A stretch of 64,000 nt of DNA from Pseudomonas gingeri (GCF_013385425.1 NZ_JACAQA010000028.1:105795-169794), one strand, 5' to 3'. Shown: positions 43,160-52,167, counted from the first letter of the stretch. The notes: generated by a model not told the origin, from the sequence alone. A program made the numbers and translations.

Positions 43160-44148
43160 TGGCTCGTCTTCTGGTCGCTGGAAAACTCCATCCTACCGGC
43201 GTGGCATTACTCAAAGAGTACGAGCGGCGCGGGGTGATCGTAGATTATGTCGAGGAAGTTTCCGAAGCATCCTGCGCGCAACTGATTGGCGAGGCCGACG
43301 CCCTGGTGATCCGCACTCAACCGTTGTCGGCGGCTACCATCGCCAAAGCCAAAAAGCTCAAGGTGGTGTCACGGCACGGGGTTGGCTACGACTCGGTCGA
43401 CCTGCAGGCGTTGAACGCCCGGGGGATCGGTCTGACCGTGGTCGGTGACGTGAACTCCATCTCCGTGGCCGAGCACGCCATGATGCAATTGCTGGCGGGC
43501 GCCAAACGCGCCGTCCGAGCCGATCGCTCGGTGCGCAAGATCGGCGATTGGGGGTGGCGCAATGGCCTGGAACAGCAGGAGATTTCCGGCAAGAACCTGT
43601 TGATCATCGGTTACGGGCGCATCGGCCGTCACCTGGCAAACATGTCCAGCGGATTCAACATGCAAGTACGTGCCTTCGATCCGTTCCTGGAGCGCGCCGG
43701 CTGGCCTGAGGGGCCCGTGCGCCCGATATCGCTGGAAGAAGGCTTGGCATGGGCTGACTTCATCTCGGTCCATACGCCACGGGGCGAGCGGCCGACACTT
43801 GGCCCACAAGAGTTTGCGCTCATGAAACCAGGGGTCATCATCGCCAACACCGCGCGTGGTGGGGTGGTCTGTGAACAGGCCCTGGCCGAGGGACTGGCCA
43901 GCGGCCACGTGGGGGCCGCGGGCGTGGACGTATTCGACGATGAGCCACCGACACGGCAATCGGTCCTGCTCACTCAAGATACCGCGATCCTGTCCCCTCA
44001 CATCGCCGGCCTGACCGCTGAGTGCAGCGAACGCATGGCAATCTCGTCCATCGAGAACGCGATGAACTTCCTCGCCGGCACGGTGGACCCGACACTGGTC
44101 ATCAATAGTGCTCACCTCGACCCGCTCCAGCCGCCCTCGTCGGCCTGA
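43159..44148 (+). CDS. D-isomer-specific 2-hydroxyacid dehydrogenase
   Basis: A 329-residue NAD-dependent enzyme whose ATG overlaps the aldolase stop by one base. It has the NAD motif LIIGYGRIGRHLA (about 151-163), the catalytic Arg in NTARGGVV (about 231-238), the Glu in FDDEPP and the His in SPHIAGLT (about 277-284). It resembles the phosphoglycerate/hydroxypyruvate group. It would interconvert a 2-keto acid and a D-2-hydroxy acid. With the aldolase and aldehyde dehydrogenase it forms a short route for a C2-C3 product such as hydroxypyruvate, tartronate semialdehyde or glycerate. Confidence 0.9.
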   Translation: MARLLVAGKLHPTGVALLKEYERRGVIVDYVEEVSEASCAQLIGEADALVIRTQPLSAATIAKAKKLKVVSRHGVGYDSVDLQALNARGIGLTVVGDVNSISVAEHAMMQLLAGAKRAVRADRSVRKIGDWGWRNGLEQQEISGKNLLIIGYGRIGRHLANMSSGFNMQVRAFDPFLERAGWPEGPVRPISLEEGLAWADFISVHTPRGERPTLGPQEFALMKPGVIIANTARGGVVCEQALAEGLASGHVGAAGVDVFDDEPPTRQSVLLTQDTAILSPHIAGLTAECSERMAISSIENAMNFLAGTVDPTLVINSAHLDPLQPPSSA

Positions 44149-44192
44149 CGCAACGGGAAATCCGGCTTCCTCGACGAGACCTGCTTGCGACT

Positions 44193-44214
44193 CGCCCGGT
44201 GCTGCTGCCGGGCG
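44193..44214 (+). terminator. Hairpin after the hydroxyacid dehydrogenase operon
   Basis: CGCCCGG (44193-44199) pairs with CCGGGCG (44208-44214), followed by TTCGTCGTTGT. A weak outer stem may extend it. It could partly insulate the regulator gene downstream. Confidence 0.45.
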
Positions 44215-44265
44215 TTCGTCGTTGTGGGCAAACAGGTTGCCGCACTTGAATTTCAGGGCGCACGC

Positions 44266-44271
44266 TATAAT
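44266..44271 (+). promoter_or_regulatory. Possible -10 element of the RpiR regulator gene
   Basis: A perfect TATAAT lies 36 bases before the regulator start. No -35 at 17-base spacing is clear (TTGAAT at 44246 is 14 bases away), so this is tentative. GGCGC and GCGCC flank it as an inverted repeat. Confidence 0.35.
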
Positions 44272-44307
44272 GTGAGCGCCGTGTACGAACCAGGAATGAG
44301 GCAACAC

Positions 44308-45177
44308 ATGCACCCCATCGATCCACCCAGGGATTATGAAGATCTGATTCGCCTGATCCATGAACGTCATGATCAGATGAGCAAGACCTATCAGCGCATT
44401 TCCGTATACCTGACGCAGAATCCAAATGAAGTGGCCGTGCATTCGGTCAACAACATTGCCGAGCGCTGCAATATTCACGCATCCAGCTTCGTACGCTTCG
44501 CGCAGGCATTGGGTTACACGGGTTTCAAAGATCTCCAGGTGCTGTTTCAGCGCCGCCTGGAAACGGCCGCCCCAGGGTTCGAAGCACGCCTGCGGGCGCT
44601 GAGCAGCGAATTGCAGAACCGCCAGGACACCTCTGAATATGGTTTCCTGCACGAGCTGGTGCTGCGCGATATCGCTTCACTGCAGGACATGCTGGAACGC
44701 ACCCCCACTGCGGATCTGTCCGACGCAGTAGACCTGATCGAAAAAGCCGACACCGTCTATCTTATCGGCCAACTGCGCTCCTCGCCGGTGGTTGAGCTAT
44801 TGCGCTATGGCCTCACCATGCTGGGCAAGCGCTGCCTGCTGCTGGACGCTGGCGGTGGGCTGGCCACGCACATTGCCCGCACGATGCGCCCGCAGGATCT
44901 GCTGATTGCCGTGTCTTTCCGCTTCTACGCGACGGAGGTGGTCAACGTCGCCGAGGAAGCCAAAGCGGCGGGTGTGCCGATCGTGGCCATCTCCGACAGC
45001 ACCTTGTCGCCCATCGCCAAGAGCGCCTCGGTGCTGTTCGCCGTGCCCGAGCCGGACTACACCTTCTCCCGCTCGCTGGCGGCGCCCATGTGCCTGGTCC
45101 AGGCGCTGACCGTGGCGGTCGCATCACGCCTGAAAAAATCCGTCCCACCGCGCATTCCCACCGTCACAGAGGCGTGA
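44308..45177 (+). CDS. RpiR/MurR-family regulator with SIS domain
   Basis: A 289-residue regulator starting at ATG 44308, chosen for GAGG at 6 bases. The N-terminal RpiR-type helix-turn-helix spans about 1-80, including VNNIAERCNIHASSFVRFAQALGY. A sugar-isomerase (SIS) domain covers about 120-260 (VYLIGQLRSSPVVELLRYG), which binds a phosphosugar or an inositol metabolite. Inositol clusters in Pseudomonas and rhizobia often use an RpiR protein as IolR. It is the likely reader of the GCAAT-N4-ATTGC sites at 40709 and 50126. Confidence 0.9.
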   Translation: MHPIDPPRDYEDLIRLIHERHDQMSKTYQRISVYLTQNPNEVAVHSVNNIAERCNIHASSFVRFAQALGYTGFKDLQVLFQRRLETAAPGFEARLRALSSELQNRQDTSEYGFLHELVLRDIASLQDMLERTPTADLSDAVDLIEKADTVYLIGQLRSSPVVELLRYGLTMLGKRCLLLDAGGGLATHIARTMRPQDLLIAVSFRFYATEVVNVAEEAKAAGVPIVAISDSTLSPIAKSASVLFAVPEPDYTFSRSLAAPMCLVQALTVAVASRLKKSVPPRIPTVTEA

Positions 45178-45211
45178 CCAGCCATCGGTTTGGTCTCGCC
45201 GTTAGCAAGAG

Positions 45212-45261
45212 AGCCCCTGCCCTGAAACCTGAATGAAGCAGGCTGCATGGCAGGGGCTTTT
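45212..45261 (+). terminator. Rho-independent terminator after the RpiR gene
   Basis: AGCCCCTGCC (45212-45221) and GGCAGGGGCT (45249-45258) form a 10-base perfect stem, with TTT after the second arm. It also lies just downstream of the convergent permease gene. Confidence 0.75.
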
Positions 45262-45276
45262 GCGTAGGTTAAACCA

Positions 45277-46323
45277 TCAAGTCCTTGTCTTGACTCCGTT
45301 GGAGCGCCGGCTGGCGATGGTGGTCAGTACGGCGGCAATGATGATCACCGCCCCCGTGGAAGCCTGTACATAAAACGAAGGCACCTGGGCCAGGGTCAGC
45401 AAGTTATTGATGACGCCAATCAGCAACACGCCGCTAACCACACCGACGATGGTCCCCCGCCCTCCCCCAAGGCTCACCCCACCGATCACCGCCGCCGCGA
45501 ACGCCGAGAAGATGATGCCCTGCCCCTGGGTGGTGACCGCCGAATCCAGGCGTCCGGTCATCATCACCCCGGCCAGCCCGGCCAGCAGTGCGGCAAAGAT
45601 AAACGCCGACCAGATGACTTTATCGACATTGATACCCGCTGCCCTGGCCGCTTCTTCATTACCGCCAATGGCGTACAGCGCCCGGCCGTAGCGATGGTAT
45701 TTGAAGATCACCCCAACCACCGCCGCGATGGCAATAAACACCAGCACCGACAACGGAACGCCAAGGACTTTTTCCGAGCCCAGGAACGTCAGTGCCTTGC
45801 CTGGAGAATAGATCGAGCGACCATTGGAGATGATCAATACGCCGCCGCGCAGCAGTACCAGCAGACCCAAAGTCGAAATGAACGGGTTCAGTCCGACCTT
45901 GACCACCATGAAACCGTTGAACCAGCCGATCGCACCGGCGACCCCGAGCGCCACCACCAGGCCCATCCACGCCGGCAGTTCCAGGCCCAATCCGCCGACC
46001 GCGGCAGGCACCAGCGTCACGGCGGCAAACATCGGGGCGAAACCGACCACGCCTTCCAGCGACAGATCCAGACGACCGATGAGGACCACGAATGTCAGGC
46101 CAATGGTGGTCAGCCCCAGCACACTGATCTGCTCGAGAATGTTCACCAGGTTGGTGGCGGTCGCGAAGCGCGGCGCGACGATCGCACCGATGATCACCAA
46201 CAGCAGGATGACGGGGTACATCGTATAACCGTCGGCAACAAAAGACGTGCCGAATGCCGCCAACCTGGAACGGCCTTCGGCCGGCTTTGTGAGTTTGGAG
46301 TTGCTAACCATATCTGTGCTCAT
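45277..46323 (-). CDS. ABC transporter permease, ribose/inositol type
   Basis: A 348-residue inner-membrane protein of the RbsC family with eight to ten hydrophobic segments. It has VVLIGRLDLSLEGVVG near residue 85 (the DLS motif of the family) and YAIGGNEEAARAAGINVDKV near 225, which contacts the ATPase. Its ATG overlaps the ATPase stop by four bases. Together with 46320 and 47841 it forms an importer that, beside the inositol genes, most likely carries inositol or a related cyclitol. Confidence 0.92.
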   Translation of the reverse strand: MSTDMVSNSKLTKPAEGRSRLAAFGTSFVADGYTMYPVILLLVIIGAIVAPRFATATNLVNILEQISVLGLTTIGLTFVVLIGRLDLSLEGVVGFAPMFAAVTLVPAAVGGLGLELPAWMGLVVALGVAGAIGWFNGFMVVKVGLNPFISTLGLLVLLRGGVLIISNGRSIYSPGKALTFLGSEKVLGVPLSVLVFIAIAAVVGVIFKYHRYGRALYAIGGNEEAARAAGINVDKVIWSAFIFAALLAGLAGVMMTGRLDSAVTTQGQGIIFSAFAAAVIGGVSLGGGRGTIVGVVSGVLLIGVINNLLTLAQVPSFYVQASTGAVIIIAAVLTTIASRRSNGVKTRT

Positions 46324-47819
46324 AGGACACCTTCCATCCGTAATACCAGATCTTTTATTGTGTAGTCGCCCACGAGCTGGTCTTTGACCTCGTCGTCAAA
46401 GACGATGACGACTCGATTCGCCAACTGGGCGATTTCATCTTCTTCGTCCGACACCACCACGACACCCAGCCCCTCGCGAGCCAGGTTCCGGAGCAGCGCA
46501 TAGAGTTGCTCCTTGGCACCGACGTCAACACCGCGCGTGGGGCTCAGCGCCACGACGATGTCAGGGCTGCGGCACAGCGCTCGGGCAAAGACGACCTTCT
46601 GCTGGTTGCCGCCGCTCAGTTGGCTGACAGGCTGCTCGAGGGTCGAGGCAACTACGTGGGTCTGTTGCGCCAACCGCTCGACGTGTTCGGTTTCGCCCTG
46701 CTTGCTGATAAAGCCGAAGCGGTTGGACAAGATGTCCAGCCCACCGATCACCACGTTTTCGCGCACCCCCAGCAGCCCCACGTACCCGCTCACATGCCGG
46801 TCGGTGGGCACCAGCCCGATCTTGGGCAATGGACCGCGTGGATTACTGATGTGTCCCTGCTCGGGTTTGCGCTGGCCTGCCAGAATCATCGCCAACGCCT
46901 CCTTGCCGCCACCAACCGGCCCGGCCAGGGCGACAATCTCACCGGCGCGCACTTCAAAATCGATGACATTTTCCGAGCGAGGACCGATACGAATGCCCTT
47001 GGCCTGGATCAGGCTCGGCTGCCGCTCGCGGGTGTAGTCTTCGCGAATGCTGCGTAGCGTCTTCTTGCCCATCATCAAATCAGCGATGGTGTCCACATCG
47101 AGGCCGCCCACAGGCTCACGCTCGCGCACGACCTGGCCGTCACGAAGAATGGTAACGACGTCGGCGATCTCGAAAATCTCATCCAGGTGATGGGAAATAT
47201 AGATGAACGACACCCCTTGGGCCTTGAGTGCCCGCACCTGTTCGAAGAGGATCTTTTTCTCGGCGTTGCTCAGTGCCGCGGTTGGCTCGTCGAGAATCAT
47301 CACCGGCACACCACGGCTGAGCGCCTTGATGATTTCCAGCAATTGCCGGGTGCCTGCGTCCAACTCGCCTACAAGCGCATCGGCACGAATGTCGATGGCC
47401 CAGTTATTCAGCAGTTCCTCGGCCAATGCCAGCGTGCGGGCACGGCTGACCGTGCCGAACTTGCCGCGGACCCTGGGGTTTTCCAGAAACAGGTTTTCGG
47501 CCACCGTCAGCAGGTTGAACAGCTGCGGCGTCTGCTGCACATGGGCGATGCCCTCGCGGATTTTTGCCGCGTAATTCTGGGCGTTGGCCGTGACCTGGGT
47601 ACCGGCGATTCTGATCGTGCCCGAGTCCGCGGGCGTGAACCCGCTCATCGTGGAAACCAGCGTGCTTTTTCCTGCGCCATTACGCCCCAGCAGCGCATGG
47701 ACTTCTCCGCGCATGAGAGTGAAGTCCACCCCGCGCAAAGCGCGGGTAGAGCCAAAGGTCTTGGCGATATTGCGCATTTCGACGATGGCGCGCGGGGCGT
47801 CGTTGCTATTCAGATTCAT
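46320..47819 (-). CDS. ABC transporter ATP-binding protein, RbsA type
   Basis: A 499-residue double ATPase. The first half has Walker A GRNGAGKSTLV (about 39-49) and a changed signature, DAGTRQLLEIIKAL, in place of SxGQ. The second half has the weak Walker A GPVGGGKEALAMI, signature SGGNQQKVVFARAL and VALSPTRGVDVG as Walker B, in which the usual DEPT is SPT. Such degeneracy in one half is usual for this family, although loss of DE in the second Walker B is more marked than normal. It powers the permease at 45277. Confidence 0.92.
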   Translation of the reverse strand: MNLNSNDAPRAIVEMRNIAKTFGSTRALRGVDFTLMRGEVHALLGRNGAGKSTLVSTMSGFTPADSGTIRIAGTQVTANAQNYAAKIREGIAHVQQTPQLFNLLTVAENLFLENPRVRGKFGTVSRARTLALAEELLNNWAIDIRADALVGELDAGTRQLLEIIKALSRGVPVMILDEPTAALSNAEKKILFEQVRALKAQGVSFIYISHHLDEIFEIADVVTILRDGQVVREREPVGGLDVDTIADLMMGKKTLRSIREDYTRERQPSLIQAKGIRIGPRSENVIDFEVRAGEIVALAGPVGGGKEALAMILAGQRKPEQGHISNPRGPLPKIGLVPTDRHVSGYVGLLGVRENVVIGGLDILSNRFGFISKQGETEHVERLAQQTHVVASTLEQPVSQLSGGNQQKVVFARALCRSPDIVVALSPTRGVDVGAKEQLYALLRNLAREGLGVVVVSDEEDEIAQLANRVVIVFDDEVKDQLVGDYTIKDLVLRMEGVL

Positions 47820-47840
47820 GGTTTCAACCCTGTGTGCGGC

Positions 47841-48893
47841 TTACTTGTTGACCATGTTGGCCCACAACTGGGGCGACTCCACGTTGGCCAACGTCACCAA
47901 CGTGGCCTTGAGCTGATACTGAGGCCCTACGGGGGTATCAACGATTTGGCCATCGTCACGCGGCCCGATTTCGATCTTGCCACCCTTGGAGACCAGGTCG
48001 ATCAACTCGGCGGTTTTCGTCGCATAGGCATTGAGCGGCTGCGAGATCGTCGCATCCAGTGCCTTGCCGCGGATCAACTGCAGGCCCTGAGGGGTGCCAT
48101 CCACGGCGATGCGAATAATCGAATCAGGGCTACCCACCGACGCGCCTTTGCCGGCGGCATTGACCTGCGCGTTGACCGCCGTGGCCATCAACTCGGAAGC
48201 CATGAAAATGCCGCTCAGGGAAGGAACCTGGGTCAAGACGTTCTGGGTGGCATCGGCAGCCATGTCGGCCGTCCAGTCGGTGGGCCGCTGGATCAGTTTC
48301 ACCGCGGGCGCCAGCCCTTGCATTGTCTGCGCGAAGCCTTTGGAGCGATCCAGGCCATTGGGCGTGGTCAACCCGCCTTGCAACTCAAGAACCGTGCAGG
48401 TGTGGGCCGCCCAGCACTTTTTGCTGCTCAGGCGGTTGACCATTTCCTTGGCCGCCTGGGCACCGGCATCGACGTTATCGGCACGGATCGAAGCGGTGAC
48501 TTTGCCCCCCGATGGCACATCGTCGATGGAGAACACCAGCACATTCGCGGCATTGGCCTGCTTGATCACCGGCACAATGCCAGCGGCGTCGATCGGGGCA
48601 AAGACAATGGCGTTGGCGCCGTTGGCAATCAGGTTTTGCAAGGCATCCACCTGGGCGGTCACATCGCCGTTCGGATCAGGGGCGCCCAACAGCGTGAACC
48701 CTTTGGCCTGGAACGCCTTCTTGGAAAGGTCCAGCATCAGCGTCTGGAAGTCGTCTTTGAGGAATTTCGGGGTAAAACCTACCCTGACTTCAGGATTGCT
48801 TTGGGCTTGGCTCGTGCCTACCCCCATGGCCAGTACCAATGCACTGGCGACCAGTGTAGATACCGCGTGCTTATGCTTCGTGGACAATTTCAT
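47841..48893 (-). CDS. Periplasmic sugar/cyclitol-binding protein
   Basis: A 350-residue protein starting at ATG 48893 (AGGAAGA upstream), with a signal peptide of about 30 residues ending SQAQ. The mature part follows the RbsB-like pattern (VRVGFTPKFLKDDFQTLM, ANGANAIVFAPIDAAGIVPVI, VLVFSIDDVPSGG). It has a cysteine pair (KKCWAAHTCTV) likely to form a disulfide. It delivers substrate to the permease at 45277. As the first gene of the transporter operon it may be expressed above the other two. Inositol is the best guess. Confidence 0.9.
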   Translation of the reverse strand: MKLSTKHKHAVSTLVASALVLAMGVGTSQAQSNPEVRVGFTPKFLKDDFQTLMLDLSKKAFQAKGFTLLGAPDPNGDVTAQVDALQNLIANGANAIVFAPIDAAGIVPVIKQANAANVLVFSIDDVPSGGKVTASIRADNVDAGAQAAKEMVNRLSSKKCWAAHTCTVLELQGGLTTPNGLDRSKGFAQTMQGLAPAVKLIQRPTDWTADMAADATQNVLTQVPSLSGIFMASELMATAVNAQVNAAGKGASVGSPDSIIRIAVDGTPQGLQLIRGKALDATISQPLNAYATKTAELIDLVSKGGKIEIGPRDDGQIVDTPVGPQYQLKATLVTLANVESPQLWANMVNK

Positions 48894-49003
48894 ATTCTTC
48901 CTACTCTTTATTGTTATTGGAAGCCGCCGCGACGCGCACCCGGTTTTCCCGGTTGGCATCGCCAGCGTTTTATCGTGAAAGTGAACGCAGACTGACGTCC
49001 TGA

Positions 49004-50014
49004 TCAATCCGATATTTCGGCCACTCGCACCAAGCGACGCTCGTGCAACGAGAGATACGCCGCTTCAGCAAGGATCAACGCCTTGCGACCGTCCTCGAAG
49101 CTGGCCAGCGGTGCAGCGCCTTTCTCCACGCAGTCGACAAAGCCGTCGATCTCAGCCATGAACGCCTCGTGGTAGCGCTCCAGGAAGAAGAACTGGTAAG
49201 GCTCGCTGGTTTCCACCGTGGTGCTGGTGAAGCGGCGCAGTTCATGGGGCTTGCGGTTATCGGAAATCAGCATGCCCTTGTTGCCCAACAGCTCTACGCG
49301 CTGGTCGTAGCCATACACCGCGGCGCGCGAATTGTTGATGATGCATTGCTTGCCCGAGTCGGTGCGCAGGATGAACATCGCGCTGTCCACTTCATTGAGC
49401 TCTGCACCCAACGCCGGATCGACCAGCGCATTGGCCAGCGCAAAGACTTCGGTCGGCTCTTCGCCGAGCATGAAGCGGGCAAGGTCGAAGTCATGGATGG
49501 TCATGTCGCGGAACAGGCCACCCGCCGCTTCCAGATAGGCACGCGGTGGCAGGCCTGGGTCACGGGAGGTAATGATGACCTGGTGCAGGTCGCCGATTTC
49601 GCCGTTGAGCAAGGCAGTACGAGCGGCACTGTGACCTGGGTCGTAACGGCGGTTGAAACCGATCTGGATCGGCAGCCGGGTGTTACCGATTTTCGCGGCA
49701 CAGGCATTTACCCGCTCAAGGCTCAAATCGATAGGTTTTTCGCACAGCACAGCCTTGCCCGCGGCGATGGCTTTCTCGATGTAATCCGCGTGGGTAGGGG
49801 TGGCGGTGGCAATCAGTACCGCGTCCACTTCCGAGGAGGAGAAGATTTCCTCGGCCGTTTGTGCAGCAGGAACGCCAAGCGCCAGCGCGACCTTTTCGGC
49901 CGAAGGGCGATGAACGTCATAGACAGCGACCAATTGAGCTCGGGGGTGTTTGGCAACGTTATCAGCGTGCATCTGGCCGATACGACCACAACCCAAAACG
50001 GCAATGCGTAGCAT
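49004..50014 (-). CDS. iolG: Inositol 2-dehydrogenase
   Basis: A 336-residue Gfo/Idh/MocA-family enzyme starting at ATG 50014 after AGGAG. The NAD motif is GCGRIGQMH (8-16). Catalytic-type residues are Lys93 in CEKP, Asp170 and His174 (FRDMTIHDFD). The sequence fits IolG closely, as do its position and its divergent pairing with an SDR. It oxidises myo-inositol to 2-keto-myo-inositol, the substrate of IolE at 37877. The 17405 protein is a close paralogue. The gene is followed by the transporter operon 110 bases downstream on the same strand. Confidence 0.92.
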   Translation of the reverse strand: MLRIAVLGCGRIGQMHADNVAKHPRAQLVAVYDVHRPSAEKVALALGVPAAQTAEEIFSSSEVDAVLIATATPTHADYIEKAIAAGKAVLCEKPIDLSLERVNACAAKIGNTRLPIQIGFNRRYDPGHSAARTALLNGEIGDLHQVIITSRDPGLPPRAYLEAAGGLFRDMTIHDFDLARFMLGEEPTEVFALANALVDPALGAELNEVDSAMFILRTDSGKQCIINNSRAAVYGYDQRVELLGNKGMLISDNRKPHELRRFTSTTVETSEPYQFFFLERYHEAFMAEIDGFVDCVEKGAAPLASFEDGRKALILAEAAYLSLHERRLVRVAEISD

Positions 50015-50125
50015 AGGTTTCTCCTGACGTGATGCATCTCTGCATCTGTTTTTTGTTCTTGAGTGAAGCGAAATATCTTGCATCCTCACATCGATGTCAA
50101 TATAAATTCCATACCAACAAAAAAC

Positions 50126-50139
50126 GCAATTTTCATTGC
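50126..50139. promoter_or_regulatory. Candidate RpiR-type operator GCAAT-N4-ATTGC
   Basis: GCAATTTTCATTGC is a perfect 5-4-5 palindrome in the iolG-SDR divergent region. It ends 15 bases before the SDR start and next to its ribosome-binding site (GAGGAG), so bound protein would block the SDR promoter region. It matches the site at 40709. Confidence 0.55.
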
Positions 50140-50154
50140 AGAGGAGAATTTCAG

Positions 50155-50973
50155 ATGAAACGATTTGAAGGCAAGATCGTTGTCGTGACCGGCGGGACTC
50201 AGGGGCTGGGGGCTGCCGTCGCCAAGCATCTGGCTAACGAAGGCGCTGCCGGTATCGTGACCTGCGGCCGTAGCACCACTAAAGGTGAGGCCGTCGCCCG
50301 CAGCATTCGCGAGCAAACAGGTTGCGCGGTGCATTTCGTCCAGGCCGACCTCGCAAAGGTGGCCGATTGCCGCAACGTCATCAAAACCGCAGACGAGATC
50401 TTTCAGCGCATCGATGTGCTGGTCAACGCAGCAGGCCTGACCGAGCGCGGGGACATCCTGAGCACCGATGAAGACTTGTTCGACCGCATGTTCGCGGTGA
50501 ACACCCGAGCACCGTTCTTCCTGATGCAGGAAGTGATCAAGCGCATGATCCGCGACGACATCGAAGGCTCAATCATTAACATCGGTTCGATCGTTGCCCA
50601 CGCGGGCCAACCCTTCAATGCCTCGTACTGCGGTTCCAAGGCGGCGCTAGCCACCCTGACCCGCAATACGGCGTTCGCCGCCATGCGCAACCGGATTCGC
50701 GTGAACCAGCTGAACATCGGCTGGATGGCGTCCGATGGCGAAGATCGTATCCAGCGTGAATTCCACGGTGCCGAAGATAATTGGCTGGCCGAAGTCGCGG
50801 CGCAACAACCGTTCGGACGTCTGCTCGCCCCTGAGGAAGTGGCCAAAGCAGTGGCGTTCCTGGGCTGCGAAGAGTCGGGGATGATGACCGGATCGGTGGT
50901 CAACTTCGACCAGTCGGTGTGGGGCGCTTACCAGTACGGGCCGCCCACGCCCGAAGCGAAGCTGGCTCTCTAA
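50155..50973 (+). CDS. SDR-family oxidoreductase
   Basis: A 272-residue short-chain dehydrogenase starting at ATG 50155, after GAGGAG; the longer frame has no conserved leader. It has cofactor motif TGGTQGLGAAV (13-23), NAAGLTERG and catalytic YCGSK. It is a close paralogue of the SDR at 28115. Divergent from iolG and probably under the same operator, it may oxidise or reduce another position of the inositol ring, or interconvert inositol isomers through the inosose. Confidence 0.9.
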   Translation: MKRFEGKIVVVTGGTQGLGAAVAKHLANEGAAGIVTCGRSTTKGEAVARSIREQTGCAVHFVQADLAKVADCRNVIKTADEIFQRIDVLVNAAGLTERGDILSTDEDLFDRMFAVNTRAPFFLMQEVIKRMIRDDIEGSIINIGSIVAHAGQPFNASYCGSKAALATLTRNTAFAAMRNRIRVNQLNIGWMASDGEDRIQREFHGAEDNWLAEVAAQQPFGRLLAPEEVAKAVAFLGCEESGMMTGSVVNFDQSVWGAYQYGPPTPEAKLAL

Positions 50974-51046
50974 GCGACGCGCGATGAGTCAATACCCGTT
51001 CCGGCCAAGCCGACCCCATATCGTTCCGCCGCCGTGACGGGTAGCC

Positions 51047-52072
51047 TCAACCAGCGCAATTGAACTTGGTGTGGACCAGAATGGGTGTCGGGGCCGGCAC
51101 TGCCGCCACGCCTTCGGTCGACCCTTTTATCCAGCGCACCGCCGCTGCGGTCTCGCCCACGAAATCGTGGGAAATCACGTAATTCATGACACCTGCCTCC
51201 AGCATCGCACGCGTGTGAACGGTTAGTTCGTGGCCGACGAACATGGGCCGCTGTTCCGCCGCAAGACTATCGATGGCCTGGGCAACCCCTCGGTTGGCGC
51301 CCGCAACGTTGTAGATGGCCGCCGGATAACCATGCTTGTTGAAATAGCGCGTGAGCTGATCGCGGGTGGTTTGCGGGCGATCATCAGACATCACCCGCTC
51401 ATCGATCTTGAGGTAGGCAAACTCGCCGCGAAGCACCCGCCTGAAGCCCATCTCCCGCTCTTGCTGGCAGCGAAACGGCACACTGGTCACCAGCAGTATC
51501 TTGGCAGGTTCCTTGGGCAGGGCATTGCCGATCAACAGGCCGGCGACACTGCCTGCCGCGTATTGGTCGTTTCCCACATAGGCGCTGCGCCCCGAATTGG
51601 GAAGGTCGGTAGTCAGGCAGACCACCGGAATGCCCAGACTGCAAAGCTTGCGAATGGCCCGATTGATCGCCGGGTGTTCGCGTGACACCACAATCACGCC
51701 ATCGGCCGACGCGCCCTGCGCCTGGACCTGATCGGCAAACGCGCCGGGGTCGACCTGATTGGTCGGCACATAATGACCGTGCACCACGACCCCTGGCGTA
51801 GAGCTGTTCACCTGCGCCTCGGCGCTGGCCAGGGTGGCATTGAAGGTTTCCCCCGAGTCGCAGAACAGGCTGATGTGCAACGTCCCCTTGCCATCGGCCA
51901 GGTCCCGCTTGAGCTTGTCCAGCGCCGCCAGCACTTTCAGGCGGGTGCCGTCGCGCACCCCGGGACGGTTGTTCAGCACCCGGTCGACCGTGGCTGGCCC
52001 CACCCTTGCGATCCTGGCTATCTCGTTGACGGTAGGCCCCTTCCATACATGTCCCAGTGCTTCACGAGCCAT
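51047..52072 (-). CDS. LacI-family transcriptional repressor
   Basis: A 341-residue regulator starting at ATG 52072, after AGGAGTG; the frame to 52156 is a non-conserved leader. The helix-turn-helix reads TVNEIARIARVGPATVDRVLNNRPG, with the same PATVDRVL-type variant as the LacI at 26967. The effector domain (about 65-330) has GIPVVCLTTDLPNSGRSAYVGND. It is divergent from the MocA/MocC-like operon at 52270. Two copies of a 12-base motif in the gap are its probable operators. Confidence 0.92.
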   Translation of the reverse strand: MAREALGHVWKGPTVNEIARIARVGPATVDRVLNNRPGVRDGTRLKVLAALDKLKRDLADGKGTLHISLFCDSGETFNATLASAEAQVNSSTPGVVVHGHYVPTNQVDPGAFADQVQAQGASADGVIVVSREHPAINRAIRKLCSLGIPVVCLTTDLPNSGRSAYVGNDQYAAGSVAGLLIGNALPKEPAKILLVTSVPFRCQQEREMGFRRVLRGEFAYLKIDERVMSDDRPQTTRDQLTRYFNKHGYPAAIYNVAGANRGVAQAIDSLAAEQRPMFVGHELTVHTRAMLEAGVMNYVISHDFVGETAAAVRWIKGSTEGVAAVPAPTPILVHTKFNCAG

Positions 52073-52097
52073 ACCAGTCACTCCTGACAATGATGGA

Positions 52098-52167
52098 ATT
52101 CCAATCAAAGATAACCAAGATACGCCGTTTATATCCAGATCCAGCATCAGGCTCATTTGATTGGAAT
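52098..52167. promoter_or_regulatory. Paired LacI operators: 12-base perfect inverted repeat
   Basis: ATTCCAATCAAA (52098-52109) and TTTGATTGGAAT (52156-52167) are perfect reverse complements with centres 58 bases apart. The right copy sits in the palindrome TGATT-GG-AATCA (52158-52169), and the left overlaps GGAATTCC. Two operators at this spacing would allow looping between the LacI gene and the 52270 operon. Confidence 0.55.
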
